NCBI RefSeq assembly: GCF_040419245.1
Contig: NZ_JAZHOH010000001.1
Coordinates: 1,488,001-1,552,000 of the forward strand
Origin: Ewingella sp. CoE-038-23
Lineage (GTDB): Bacteria > Pseudomonadota > Gammaproteobacteria > Enterobacterales > Enterobacteriaceae
Reading direction: 5' to 3'
Length of the DNA: 64,000 nucleotides
The notes under the pieces were generated by a model. That model was not told the DNA's origin. It saw only the letters and a list, made by a program, of their open reading frames with translations, and did no database searches. Positions 35,816 through 44,146 of this stretch are shown here, in pieces; positions within the stretch are counted from its first letter, which is position 1; each line of letters begins with the position of its first letter. The position numbers were made by a program, and so were the translations under genes.

Positions 35816-35947
35816 ATGAAAAAGTCACATTTAAAAATCAATTGGTTGGAAATTTTTAGGGTTTTTATATTGATGGCATTAAGATGGTCTGGTCTGGTCT
35901 GGTCTGGTCTGGTCTGGTCTGGTCTGGTTCCAGTTCATAAGGAATAA
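35816..35947 (+). CDS. Leader ORF (43 aa) carrying a GGTCT repeat tract, upstream of the Lamassu operon
   Basis: ATG at 35,816 is preceded by a near-ideal ribosome site (GGAGGT, 8 nt away). The product begins MKKSHLKINWLEIFRVFILM, then ALRW and a repeated SGLVW unit, and ends VPVHKE. It has one hydrophobic stretch and might insert in the membrane. The last codons contain the ribosome site of the next gene (AAGGAA), and its TAA ends 2 nt before that ATG, which suggests translational coupling. GGTCT repeats are stop-free in every frame, so a change in repeat number shifts the frame without early termination. It could be a leader peptide, a small toxin-like protein or a regulatory ORF. Confidence 0.5.
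   Translation: MKKSHLKINWLEIFRVFILMALRWSGLVWSGLVWSGLVPVHKE
35886..35925 (+). repeat. Simple sequence repeat (GGTCT)8
   Basis: Eight perfect tandem copies of the pentanucleotide GGTCT, inside the leader ORF and ending 24 bp before the first gene of the Lamassu operon. Such tracts slip during replication. It is too short and uniform to be a CRISPR array. Confidence 0.95.
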
Positions 35948-35949
35948 CT

Positions 35950-37002
35950 ATGGGAATTAGTGTACGAAGTTTACAAGCAAATCATGGTGATTGTTTCTTA
36001 GTAAGTTATAGAAGTTCAGATAGTGTTTACAACTTGCTAATTGATGGTGGCAATAGCGCCACTTTTATGTTTGGGGCTCAAGGGCGCTATAGCGGTGAGC
36101 TTCGATGTGTACTTGATGATCTGAAAAAAGATGATCAGAAAATTGACTTGGTGATCTTAACCCACATAGATGATGATCATATCGGTGGTCTACTTAGGGC
36201 TTTTGAAACACCAGGTTACCTATGCCAGATGGCTTCTTCTATCTGGTTCAACTCGTCAAAGTTTATCACCAAATATTTTAAGGTTGATGAAATTTCAGAC
36301 AATGATGTCTGTCTTCAAAGTAGCTCACCTCAGACAAGTGTTAGGCAAGGGAAGAAACTGGAAAGCTTACTTAAAGAAATCAACTGTGAACGGCAACCCA
36401 TAGTTATTGCGGGACAGAAGTTTACAAGGGGTCCGTTCACTTTCACGATCTTATCCCCTGAAGAAGATAATCTGCGTAACCTCCTTCATAAGTGGCCAGA
36501 TGAGCCAGATCCGGTTGTGACATCAGGTGCTTCGAGGGATTATGGAATGAGATTTGAGGATATTTTGCTTAATGACCAATTCCATAGTGATCAATCTGTT
36601 TACAACGGCAGTTCAATTGCATTCATCCTTGAAGCTGATGGTAAGGCTATGCTCTTTTTGGGAGATTCACATGATGAAAATATCGTCCGAAGTTTACGAT
36701 CTCTTGGTTTTAATGAAGGTAACAAGCTCATACTCGATCTCGTAAAGATTTCTCACCATGGTAGCCAGCATAATACTAGTCCTGAATTTTTGTCGCTCAT
36801 AGATGCGCATCACTTCATTATATCCACTAATGGGAGCAAGCACGGACTTCCTGATAAGAGAACTATTGCACGGATTTTGTCTTCTGGAGAAGGCAAAATT
36901 GGGTTCAATTATCCGCACATTATCCAGGAGATGCTTCACGAAAATGAGGTACCCTTGTACTCTTCTCGCCTTGTAGCATTAAATGGAGAAATTAGGCTAT
37001 AA
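35950..37002 (+). CDS. Metallo-beta-lactamase-fold hydrolase, Lamassu effector
   Basis: A 350-aa MBL-fold protein of the ComEC/Rec2-like type. Metal-binding motifs are THIDDDHIGG (residues 71-80, H-x-D-D-D-H), GDSHDEN near 238-244 and SHHGSQHN near 266-273. QANHGDCFLVSY at the N-terminus is usual for this MBL group. First of four tightly packed genes (MBL hydrolase, trypsin-like protease, small protein, SMC-like ATPase), the gene set described for the hydrolase-protease variant of Lamassu. By analogy it would act as effector on phage detection; nuclease, phosphodiesterase or other hydrolase activity cannot be told apart here. Codon use is AT-rich compared with the chromosome. Confidence 0.82.
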   Translation: MGISVRSLQANHGDCFLVSYRSSDSVYNLLIDGGNSATFMFGAQGRYSGELRCVLDDLKKDDQKIDLVILTHIDDDHIGGLLRAFETPGYLCQMASSIWFNSSKFITKYFKVDEISDNDVCLQSSSPQTSVRQGKKLESLLKEINCERQPIVIAGQKFTRGPFTFTILSPEEDNLRNLLHKWPDEPDPVVTSGASRDYGMRFEDILLNDQFHSDQSVYNGSSIAFILEADGKAMLFLGDSHDENIVRSLRSLGFNEGNKLILDLVKISHHGSQHNTSPEFLSLIDAHHFIISTNGSKHGLPDKRTIARILSSGEGKIGFNYPHIIQEMLHENEVPLYSSRLVALNGEIRL

Positions 37003-37003
37003 A

Positions 37004-38287
37004 ATGACCGCTTCAAATTTGATGACTTCTAACGCAGTGATCGTGAACGAGGGCAGTGGTGTTCTTGTTAATGCGATGACTCAAGATTATTCATACGTAC
37101 TCACAGCAAAACATGTGTTAGCGAAATCAGATAGTGAAAATATCGTTACTAATCAATACGGTAATAGTCTTAGAGTGTATGGTGTATTGGTAGGTCAGGA
37201 AGAGCATTGTGACTGTGCTGTAATCAAAATTGAATATGTGCCAGCTGTTGCTCAGCAGTCCTTTCCTGCAATAGCATTGCCCAATTTGGCTTCGCTAAAG
37301 TTTGTTGGTTTTCCGGGAACCGAGAGACAAAGCTCTACCCCGTTGAAAATCTATGATGGTCATGTGACAGATGTTAGGGGCGAGCTGATTAGCTTCACAA
37401 TAGAGGGCAGCCCTGCTAAAACGGCAATTGATGGGATGTCTGGCGGTGGAATGTATTACATATTCAATGAATATCCCTTCCTTGTAGGCGTAGAATTTGG
37501 GATGGACAGTATTCGTCAAGATCTACAATATGGACGTATACAGTGCCAAAGTTTAATTAGTTTTGAGAAAATAATTAATTTAAATAGTGCTGCTCCTATG
37601 GTACCTGTTTATTTGGAGTGTTTTTCACGTTTAAAAGAATATATTTTTTATTTTAACGTTGTTGACCAGAATAGAGTTCTGAATCTGAAGAATGCATTAA
37701 ATACGTTTGCAGATGAACTTATAGACCAAGGCATGCCACCCCCATTTGAATTAATGTCAAAATACAAAGCTGATCTGTTGGTTGGGCCATATCAAGTCGA
37801 CGACGTTAAAAATAAAGATTTATGGGTTGCATATTTTGAGTTTCTGATCATCTGTGCAATTCTTGATAATGTAAGTATTGCCAATGGTTCTTATATTGAA
37901 AGTTTAGAGCGGCGTAGGAGATTTCTTTATACTCCGGATGGAAGTAATTGGGTTGGTAAACTAGATGTGATCTTGAAAGTTGCTCGGAAGTTATTAGATA
38001 AAAATGGCATTGTAATTGTGACGTCTCCAGAAAATGGAGCTGAATTATTACCGGATGATTTTGAAGTCGATAGAGTCATAAGGAATATTGCGCGCATAGC
38101 TAATTCTGGTCCACTTTCTCCAATCGATCAAGTTGAACAAGAAATGTATAAAAGTTTTGTACTAACGCATCTTGAAGGGCTGAGAAAAAAATGTGTTATA
38201 AATAAAGAGAGAGTATATGCAGAAGTTGAAGCTGGCTTAGACCAACTTCAGACTTTTAAGGAAAGCTTTAATGAATTTATTAAATAA
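37004..38287 (+). CDS. Trypsin-like serine protease, Lamassu effector
   Basis: A 427-aa protein with an N-terminal chymotrypsin-fold protease. Likely triad: His37 (VLTAKHVL), Asp70 (CDCAVIKI) and Ser146 (DGMSGGGMYY), preceded by the NEGSGVLVNA strand typical of the fold. No signal peptide, so it is cytoplasmic. The rest (about 190-427) has no domain I recognise and is predicted largely helical; it could bind the ATPase complex. The ATG at 37,004 comes 1 nt after the MBL stop. It overlaps the next gene by 17 nt. Protease-MBL pairs are known effectors of ABC-three-component/Lamassu systems; the substrate is unknown. Confidence 0.78.
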   Translation: MTASNLMTSNAVIVNEGSGVLVNAMTQDYSYVLTAKHVLAKSDSENIVTNQYGNSLRVYGVLVGQEEHCDCAVIKIEYVPAVAQQSFPAIALPNLASLKFVGFPGTERQSSTPLKIYDGHVTDVRGELISFTIEGSPAKTAIDGMSGGGMYYIFNEYPFLVGVEFGMDSIRQDLQYGRIQCQSLISFEKIINLNSAAPMVPVYLECFSRLKEYIFYFNVVDQNRVLNLKNALNTFADELIDQGMPPPFELMSKYKADLLVGPYQVDDVKNKDLWVAYFEFLIICAILDNVSIANGSYIESLERRRRFLYTPDGSNWVGKLDVILKVARKLLDKNGIVIVTSPENGAELLPDDFEVDRVIRNIARIANSGPLSPIDQVEQEMYKSFVLTHLEGLRKKCVINKERVYAEVEAGLDQLQTFKESFNEFIK

Positions 38288-38822
38288 AGAATTTGATTTA
38301 GAATTTCTGAAATCTAGATTTCATGATGCTGATTTTGAGTTTTTTGTTTCTGATGACGACATATCTTATATTTCATGCGTAGCATGTTATTGCGCGAGTG
38401 CTAATTATTTGATCGATAATTGGAAAGCGATTCAGAACTATTTATCTGCTTATTACCAGCCGAAAGGGGAACTAGCTCTTTGGAATATATATTTAGTGTT
38501 CTTTTGTTCCGAAAAATTACCGATTTGGGAAAAGTATCTTATAGATAATGATAAGTATGCTGTTAGAAAATTAATTATTGATGGGTTAAATACTCTGCCG
38601 GGTATTTCCGATACTGTGATTTTTCTAAATAACCATCTGCTAGGCGCAGACCTGGAATTAACTGAAATAGAGGATAAGAAAGAGATAAAGTTATCATTAA
38701 TTGAATATATTAGTGGAACTCCTTTAGATTCAAAGGTTGAGTCGAGAGATGAGCGTATGAGCAGAATTGATAAGATTATTAATCTAATGAGTTCAAATAA
38801 AAATGAAAATAAAAAAAGTTGA
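38271..38822 (+). CDS. lmuC: Lamassu LmuC-like middle component
   Basis: A 183-aa acidic, mainly helical protein without recognisable catalytic motif, placed between effectors and the SMC-like ATPase. Small middle components in this position are the constant third gene of ABC-three-component (Lamassu) systems, where they hold the ATPase dimer and effector together. The call rests on position, size and linkage more than on sequence. AAGGAAAG precedes the ATG. It overlaps the gene before by 17 nt and the ATPase gene by 20 nt. Confidence 0.65.
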   Translation: MNLLNKEFDLEFLKSRFHDADFEFFVSDDDISYISCVACYCASANYLIDNWKAIQNYLSAYYQPKGELALWNIYLVFFCSEKLPIWEKYLIDNDKYAVRKLIIDGLNTLPGISDTVIFLNNHLLGADLELTEIEDKKEIKLSLIEYISGTPLDSKVESRDERMSRIDKIINLMSSNKNENKKS

Positions 38823-41800
38823 GATAGAAGGTTTTCGAGCCTACAGATTCAAGGACGATGGTACTTTCGATTTTACAAATAAAGATGATATTCCATCCAA
38901 TTTCGTAGCCATCTATGCACCTAATGGATTTGGGAAAAGTTCATTTTATGATGCGGTTGAATGGGCTATTACTCATAATTTAGATAGATTTGCAGGTGAA
39001 TATAATAAAAAAAATTACGAGCAAGCTGCTAGGAGTACAAAAGAGGATGGTGTTGCTCAGAAAATACTGCGTAATAAAGATGTACCAGACAATATCCCTA
39101 CCCGCGTAACTGTGTTCACTACTTTACCAGTCCCATTCGAACAAAGCTTAGGTACAGTTCGTTCTGATTCTAGAGATATAAGAATCGGTGAGAATAAAAA
39201 TAAAATCAATGCCTATTTTAGAAAAGTGGTTCTTAGCCAAGATGAAATAGATCGTTTTTTAAAAGAAGCAAAACCGCAAGATCGTTATAAGATGTTTATG
39301 GAGAGTTTCGGAGGTGATTGGGAAAAGGCGCGACAAGAGCTAACTATACTGTTGAATGACAATAAGGCGATTTTATTAAATCTTGAAAAAAACAAAAATG
39401 AACTTCAGGAACAATTGAGTCAGCCTGTTGATGCGTCAACATTTATACAATTTAATAAAATAGCATCTGAACTTGTGGTAGAAGGTGAAAACTTACCGTT
39501 AGTAGATGAAACTACTATAGTTAATACTCAGCATGAGCTGTTGGAAAAAATAATAACAAGAAGCCACGAAATAAAATTTTCCTTAAGCAAAAAAGAACTA
39601 TTGCGAAATTCCATTTCTGAATATATTTTAAAACTTCCTGATATTAGTTTGCGTACAAACCAAATTATAGAAAAAAAGAAAAGGTTAACTCAAATTAATA
39701 AAGGATTAGTAGGTGCTAATCGTTATAAAAAATTGCAATCTACTCTGTCAAAACTTATTAACGAACAGAAAGAGATAAGTCAGAATTTACAGTTTATAGA
39801 AGAATTAGATGGTTTGTTTCAGGACTTCTTAAGCTTGAAATCTAATTTGGAATCAACTAAAAAGAAACATGAAGAACTTTCATGTAATTATGAAAACGAA
39901 AAAACTCTCCTTGATAATTTATTCCAAATAAGGAATAAAAATGATGCTGATTTATCTACAATAGATAGCCGATGCTTGTCTATACGCTCTACGTTAGAAA
40001 ACTCCGCGCTTACTTATTCTAATATATCTAATTTACAAAATAAACTTTCGAATATAGCTTCTATATATACTGAATTAGAGCATAAACTTAATCAATATAG
40101 GTCAAAGTACGAAAAAAACAAATCTGAGTTAAATAAGATATCAGATTTAACTATAACGGCCAAATCATTGATTTCATCAGACTTAAGTCTAATTGACTTG
40201 TCGTCGGATTTATTAAAAGAAGTAAACAATTTATCGCAAGAATTAAATATATGTGTCCTACACGATCAATCAATTCGTAACACACAAGAATCTCTTTCTG
40301 CGCAAATGGGGGTTCACGAACGTCTAATCGCATCAGGACTTGAGTACTTAAGTTTATGGCCGACTAATATATGTCCTTTATGTCACAAGCCGCATGAGTC
40401 AGAGTCCTCTCTTACAGAGCAAGTAACAAATACTGATGTAATATCCATGCTTAGTAAAGAGAATGCAGCTAAGCTCGAAGTATCCTCAAAACGTCAGTCA
40501 GAGTTAAATGATAAGATAGAATCTATCGTACAGAAAGCCCTTGAAGTTAAAATGTGTAAACTTGAAGAGCTAAGTATAAAGATCAATAAACAAGGGAATG
40601 AGATACATCGAGAAGAACAACACCAAACAGCACTTTTAGCTGAAAAACAGTCTATCCGAAATCAGTTAAACGAGCTGCAGAACACAGTAGGTAGACTAAA
40701 TAAAGATGAATTAGTATCTCGCTTAGAAGCTGAACTTAAAGAATTGGAAGTCAGGAAGAATGAATTAATAAAAAGCAACCTAGCCTTGGCTAAAAATATT
40801 AACTCTAAAAGAACTTTGATTACAGAGTTAAGTGGGGCCATCAATTTGCTAAATACTAAAATTCATGAAATGACGTCATCATCTAATTATTTAAAGACAA
40901 AATCGTATTCTGAAGAAAATAGTTTGTCATCTGAATTTTTGAAAGAGCATTATAATGACAAGCGACAATTTTACGTTAAGAATATAAATGAGTTTGATTT
41001 TGAGATTGATAAGATTACCGGTCAGTTAAAGGATCTACAGCAAGCTATGATTGCCGATGAAATGTGGCTAGATATTGAAGAAATAGTTTCTGAAAAAGTG
41101 GCCGTCGAGGATAGCATTTCTAAATTAGAAGCGGTTATACAATCTTATTCGTCATCATTAAAACAGCATATTGACTTACCAAAATATGAATCTTTAGCTG
41201 AATTGAAAGATTCCTTGAACAGCTCGCTTGATTTAGAAACAAGACTCTATAATGGTCTAGAGGAACGAAATAGAAAGTTTGATTTATTATCAGAGCTTCT
41301 GAAAACAGCAGAGTCGTTTGTAAATAGTATTAAGTTACAGAATGATATTAATGAAACTTTAAGTCTGATAGAAAAAAGAAAGGAAGTTGATTTAGCTCTT
41401 ACTCAGGAACGAAACTTAGTAATAGAGGAACTTAGGAACTTGATAAAATCTTTCTTTTATGAGGAGCTCATTAATTCAATTTATAAAAGGATAGACCCAC
41501 ACCCTTCACTTAAGAAAGTAGTGTTTCGTCCAGACTTTGACTCTTCAGATAAACCTGGTCTTAATATTGTTGTCAGTGATGAAAAAGGTGATATGGTCTC
41601 TCCAATATTATTCTTTAGTGCGGCACAATTGAATATTCTAAGTCTTAGTGTATTTTTGGCAAGTGCTCTGCATGCAAAAGATGATAATGGAAACGTAATT
41701 GATGTGATTATGATTGATGATCCAATTCAATCAATGGATTCTATTAATATTCTATCCACTATTGATCTTCTTAGAAGTATTACTGTTAGGTTTAATAAGC

Positions 41801-41940
41801 AAATAATAATATCTACACATGATGAAAATTTCTTTGGATTACTTCAGCGTAAAATACCCTCAGAAATATTAGGTGCTAAATTCCTTAAGCTAGAGAAATT
41901 TGGAGTTGTAGTGCCTGTTGATGATTTAAACAATACTTGA
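38803..41940 (+). CDS. lmuB: SMC/Rad50-like ATPase, Lamassu LmuB
   Basis: A 1,045-aa SMC-like protein. N-terminal Walker A YAPNGFGKSSFYDAVEW (residues 38-54) and C-terminal Walker B VIMIDDPIQSMDS (about 967-979) bring an ATPase head together, joined by two long coiled coils (about 190-480 and 550-890). Between them C524-P-L-C527 (NICPLCHKPHE) is a Rad50-type zinc hook. The IDDPIQSMD box and FSAAQLNILSLSVFLASAL signature are those of RecF/SMC-type defence ATPases. LmuB is known to sense phage DNA ends or replication products and release the effector. SbcC or RecN are excluded by the neighbours and the motif variants. Confidence 0.82.
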   Translation: MKIKKVEIEGFRAYRFKDDGTFDFTNKDDIPSNFVAIYAPNGFGKSSFYDAVEWAITHNLDRFAGEYNKKNYEQAARSTKEDGVAQKILRNKDVPDNIPTRVTVFTTLPVPFEQSLGTVRSDSRDIRIGENKNKINAYFRKVVLSQDEIDRFLKEAKPQDRYKMFMESFGGDWEKARQELTILLNDNKAILLNLEKNKNELQEQLSQPVDASTFIQFNKIASELVVEGENLPLVDETTIVNTQHELLEKIITRSHEIKFSLSKKELLRNSISEYILKLPDISLRTNQIIEKKKRLTQINKGLVGANRYKKLQSTLSKLINEQKEISQNLQFIEELDGLFQDFLSLKSNLESTKKKHEELSCNYENEKTLLDNLFQIRNKNDADLSTIDSRCLSIRSTLENSALTYSNISNLQNKLSNIASIYTELEHKLNQYRSKYEKNKSELNKISDLTITAKSLISSDLSLIDLSSDLLKEVNNLSQELNICVLHDQSIRNTQESLSAQMGVHERLIASGLEYLSLWPTNICPLCHKPHESESSLTEQVTNTDVISMLSKENAAKLEVSSKRQSELNDKIESIVQKALEVKMCKLEELSIKINKQGNEIHREEQHQTALLAEKQSIRNQLNELQNTVGRLNKDELVSRLEAELKELEVRKNELIKSNLALAKNINSKRTLITELSGAINLLNTKIHEMTSSSNYLKTKSYSEENSLSSEFLKEHYNDKRQFYVKNINEFDFEIDKITGQLKDLQQAMIADEMWLDIEEIVSEKVAVEDSISKLEAVIQSYSSSLKQHIDLPKYESLAELKDSLNSSLDLETRLYNGLEERNRKFDLLSELLKTAESFVNSIKLQNDINETLSLIEKRKEVDLALTQERNLVIEELRNLIKSFFYEELINSIYKRIDPHPSLKKVVFRPDFDSSDKPGLNIVVSDEKGDMVSPILFFSAAQLNILSLSVFLASALHAKDDNGNVIDVIMIDDPIQSMDSINILSTIDLLRSITVRFNKQIIISTHDENFFGLLQRKIPSEILGAKFLKLEKFGVVVPVDDLNNT

Positions 41941-42328
41941 TGTATTTAGTATAATATTCGTCAAATAAGAACTGGATCAATAATTATCCAGTTCTTATCT
42001 ACAAGAAGGACCTCTATAATTATAGTAATAAATCAAGAGTAAAGTGATCTGCTACCCGTTGATTAATACATCGCGATGTTAGTAACTTCTTACCCTTAAG
42101 GTCTGCGACGAGGCAATAATTAATCTGACTGCCAGATTTTTATTCTGGGGCATCGACTATTTAACGCTGTCAATTCTACTGCGGTAATCAAGCATGTAGA
42201 TGCTGCGTTAGCTTGGTGCTAGACTACAGCAACCAAAGTGACTGATCTGTTAGCATTTTCTTCTCGTCTACTCGAAATTATTTCGATATAATAGATATCA
42301 AACAAATCAAAGAGTAAAGTGTTTTTCT
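41941..42328. other. Intergenic region between Lamassu and Septu, with hairpin and duplicated sequence
   Basis: No gene seen in 388 bp. A 13-bp perfect stem (41,965-41,977 with 41,986-41,998) lies 24 bp after the lmuB stop and may end the operon, although no T-run follows. AAATCAAGAGTAAAGTG at 42,030-42,046 recurs with one added A at 42,304-42,321, directly before ptuA. The second copy includes the ptuA ribosome-binding area, so an earlier copy of a ptuA-like leader, or a deleted gene, may have stood here. Confidence 0.5.
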
Positions 42329-44146
42329 ATGGAACTAATCTATTCATATATTCATTCATGTTGGGGCGAGAGTTTTGAATTAGGTCTAAATTTTACGCGT
42401 AAGTTTTCTGTTAATTATTCTTTGAATACGAGAAAAATAAATATAGAACGGACGCAGGAAATAGAGTTAAGCAACTTTTTTGGCAGCAATATTTCGGATG
42501 TTACTGCAATTGTCGGCCGCAATGGAGTCGGAAAATCAACCCTCCTTAATATACTTGGTTTACAGCGCTTGGATCACAATGATCTTTACAGGAATGAGGA
42601 GGCCGTATGGTTTTGCCTGTATCATATAAAAGATGATGATTTTGCTATCGAAGGAGTATCACCAAAAAACTTCTTTTCAGACGGAATACATCAAGTTAAC
42701 GAGGGATACTTTGCCTATAGTTTTAAATTATCCGATGACATAATTATTTATAATAATAATTTACAAGAATATTCTGTAGATTTTCATAACTCCGTTTCGG
42801 TGTTGTACAATCCGAATGTTAATGTTAGAAATAGATTTGATCGAGAGTATGGTAACTACGGTTTTAAGCGCGCTTACATTAATCATAAAAATAGCTATGT
42901 TTATCTATTTCTATGTGATGATAAAAATGTTTTTGAGCTTAATAAAAATAATATCAATTTCTTGCTTAAAGTGCCGGCAAATTTTAAAAATACTGATACC
43001 AATTCAGGGGTAAGACTAAGTGTTTTTAATGAAAGAAATTTCTATACCGCAGATTTCATTCCTGTCCCAGGTCGAAAAAAAACACCTAGACTTGAAAATG
43101 CTAAACAGAATTATATTTTACACTTGATTGAAAGTGTCATTAATGATTATTTTTTGAACACAATCAAACCAACTAATCTTGGTGTTGTAGATGAGCCAGT
43201 TGATCAGCAATTGGTTGATAAGTTTTTATATAAGCTGAATAAGAAATATACTGGTGATATGTTGGATTATACATCGATTAAAAATTATCTTATTGATGTC
43301 ATGCAGCGCTTTAAAAAAATTGCACAAGAAGCAATTGGGATCGACGAGATAATCGAATGGGGTGATGTAGTCAATTATTTGGAGGCATTACCAACTGAAT
43401 GGTTTTCCAGAAGCGGGCGTTATTATATGGTATCCATACCATGTACAAAATTGGAATTTAAGCCAGAGATAGTTGATTTAATGGACGAGTTTGATAAACC
43501 TGCTTTTGTTACGTCGGTACGCCTTGAACAACCGACTATGAGTTCAGGCCAGCAGGCATTGGTGTCTAAGATTGCGAGTATCCATGCGGAAATAAAATTT
43601 CAGATTTCCAATATGGGTGTAAAAAACATTATCCTTTTACTTGATGAGTATGAGGAACATCTTCACCCAGAATGGAGTAGGCTATTCTTTTCTTACTTGG
43701 TTAATTTGCTTGAGGAATTCAAAGATTCTGCCACAACGCAAATTATATTGGCTACGCACTCCCCTTATATTATAAGTGACTTGCCGAAAGAAAATGTTAT
43801 CAAACTAACGTATGACGGTGAATCCAGAACGGTTGATGAGTGTCACTTTGCTTTCGGCAGCAATATATACGATATAATATGTGATAGTTTTTTTCTAAAT
43901 AATACAATGGGAGAGTTCGCACGCTTAAAAATAGATAAGATGATTAAGCAGCTAATGTCTGATGAGTCGCTGTCTGATATAATGCATGAGCAATATCAAT
44001 GTTTAATTGATATGATTGATGACAGTTATTTGCGATCACATTTACAAAATATGCTCGATACAAAAATCCCATTCGCAGCATTACGTTCTCAAATTACAAC
44101 TCTGGAATATAGACTTGCAGAGTTAAATATGAGGTTAAGTAAATGA
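42329..44146 (+). CDS. ptuA: Septu ATPase PtuA
   Basis: A 605-aa ABC/RecF-type ATPase. Walker A is AIVGRNGVGKSTLLNIL (residues 60-76); the signature SSGQQALVSKIASI and Walker B IILLLDEYEEHLHPEW (about 432-447) come near the end, then the H-switch ILATHSPYIISDLPKE. The EEHLHPEW variant is typical of the OLD/PtuA group of defence ATPases. It overlaps by 4 nt (ATGA) an HNH nuclease gene, the two-gene Septu layout. PtuA is reported to form a complex that controls the PtuB nuclease through nucleotide level. No reverse transcriptase is nearby, so this is not a retron-linked version. The sequence is markedly AT-rich. Confidence 0.82.
   Translation: MELIYSYIHSCWGESFELGLNFTRKFSVNYSLNTRKINIERTQEIELSNFFGSNISDVTAIVGRNGVGKSTLLNILGLQRLDHNDLYRNEEAVWFCLYHIKDDDFAIEGVSPKNFFSDGIHQVNEGYFAYSFKLSDDIIIYNNNLQEYSVDFHNSVSVLYNPNVNVRNRFDREYGNYGFKRAYINHKNSYVYLFLCDDKNVFELNKNNINFLLKVPANFKNTDTNSGVRLSVFNERNFYTADFIPVPGRKKTPRLENAKQNYILHLIESVINDYFLNTIKPTNLGVVDEPVDQQLVDKFLYKLNKKYTGDMLDYTSIKNYLIDVMQRFKKIAQEAIGIDEIIEWGDVVNYLEALPTEWFSRSGRYYMVSIPCTKLEFKPEIVDLMDEFDKPAFVTSVRLEQPTMSSGQQALVSKIASIHAEIKFQISNMGVKNIILLLDEYEEHLHPEWSRLFFSYLVNLLEEFKDSATTQIILATHSPYIISDLPKENVIKLTYDGESRTVDECHFAFGSNIYDIICDSFFLNNTMGEFARLKIDKMIKQLMSDESLSDIMHEQYQCLIDMIDDSYLRSHLQNMLDTKIPFAALRSQITTLEYRLAELNMRLSK

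Noticed and set aside
35886..35925. GGTCT tract considered as CRISPR-like or as a protein-binding iteron array
   Set aside because: Units are 5 bp without spacers; eight exact copies in tandem fit a simple sequence repeat.
35816..35947. Type I toxin (Hok/Ldr/Ibs-like)
   Set aside because: The short hydrophobic stretch is suggestive, but no known toxin family is matched, and no antisense RNA promoter could be recognised; kept only as an alternative for the leader ORF.
38803..41940. SbcC, RecN or Rad50 repair ATPase
   Set aside because: No SbcD-like nuclease partner; gene order with small middle component and effectors, and the DDPIQSMD motif, fit Lamassu.
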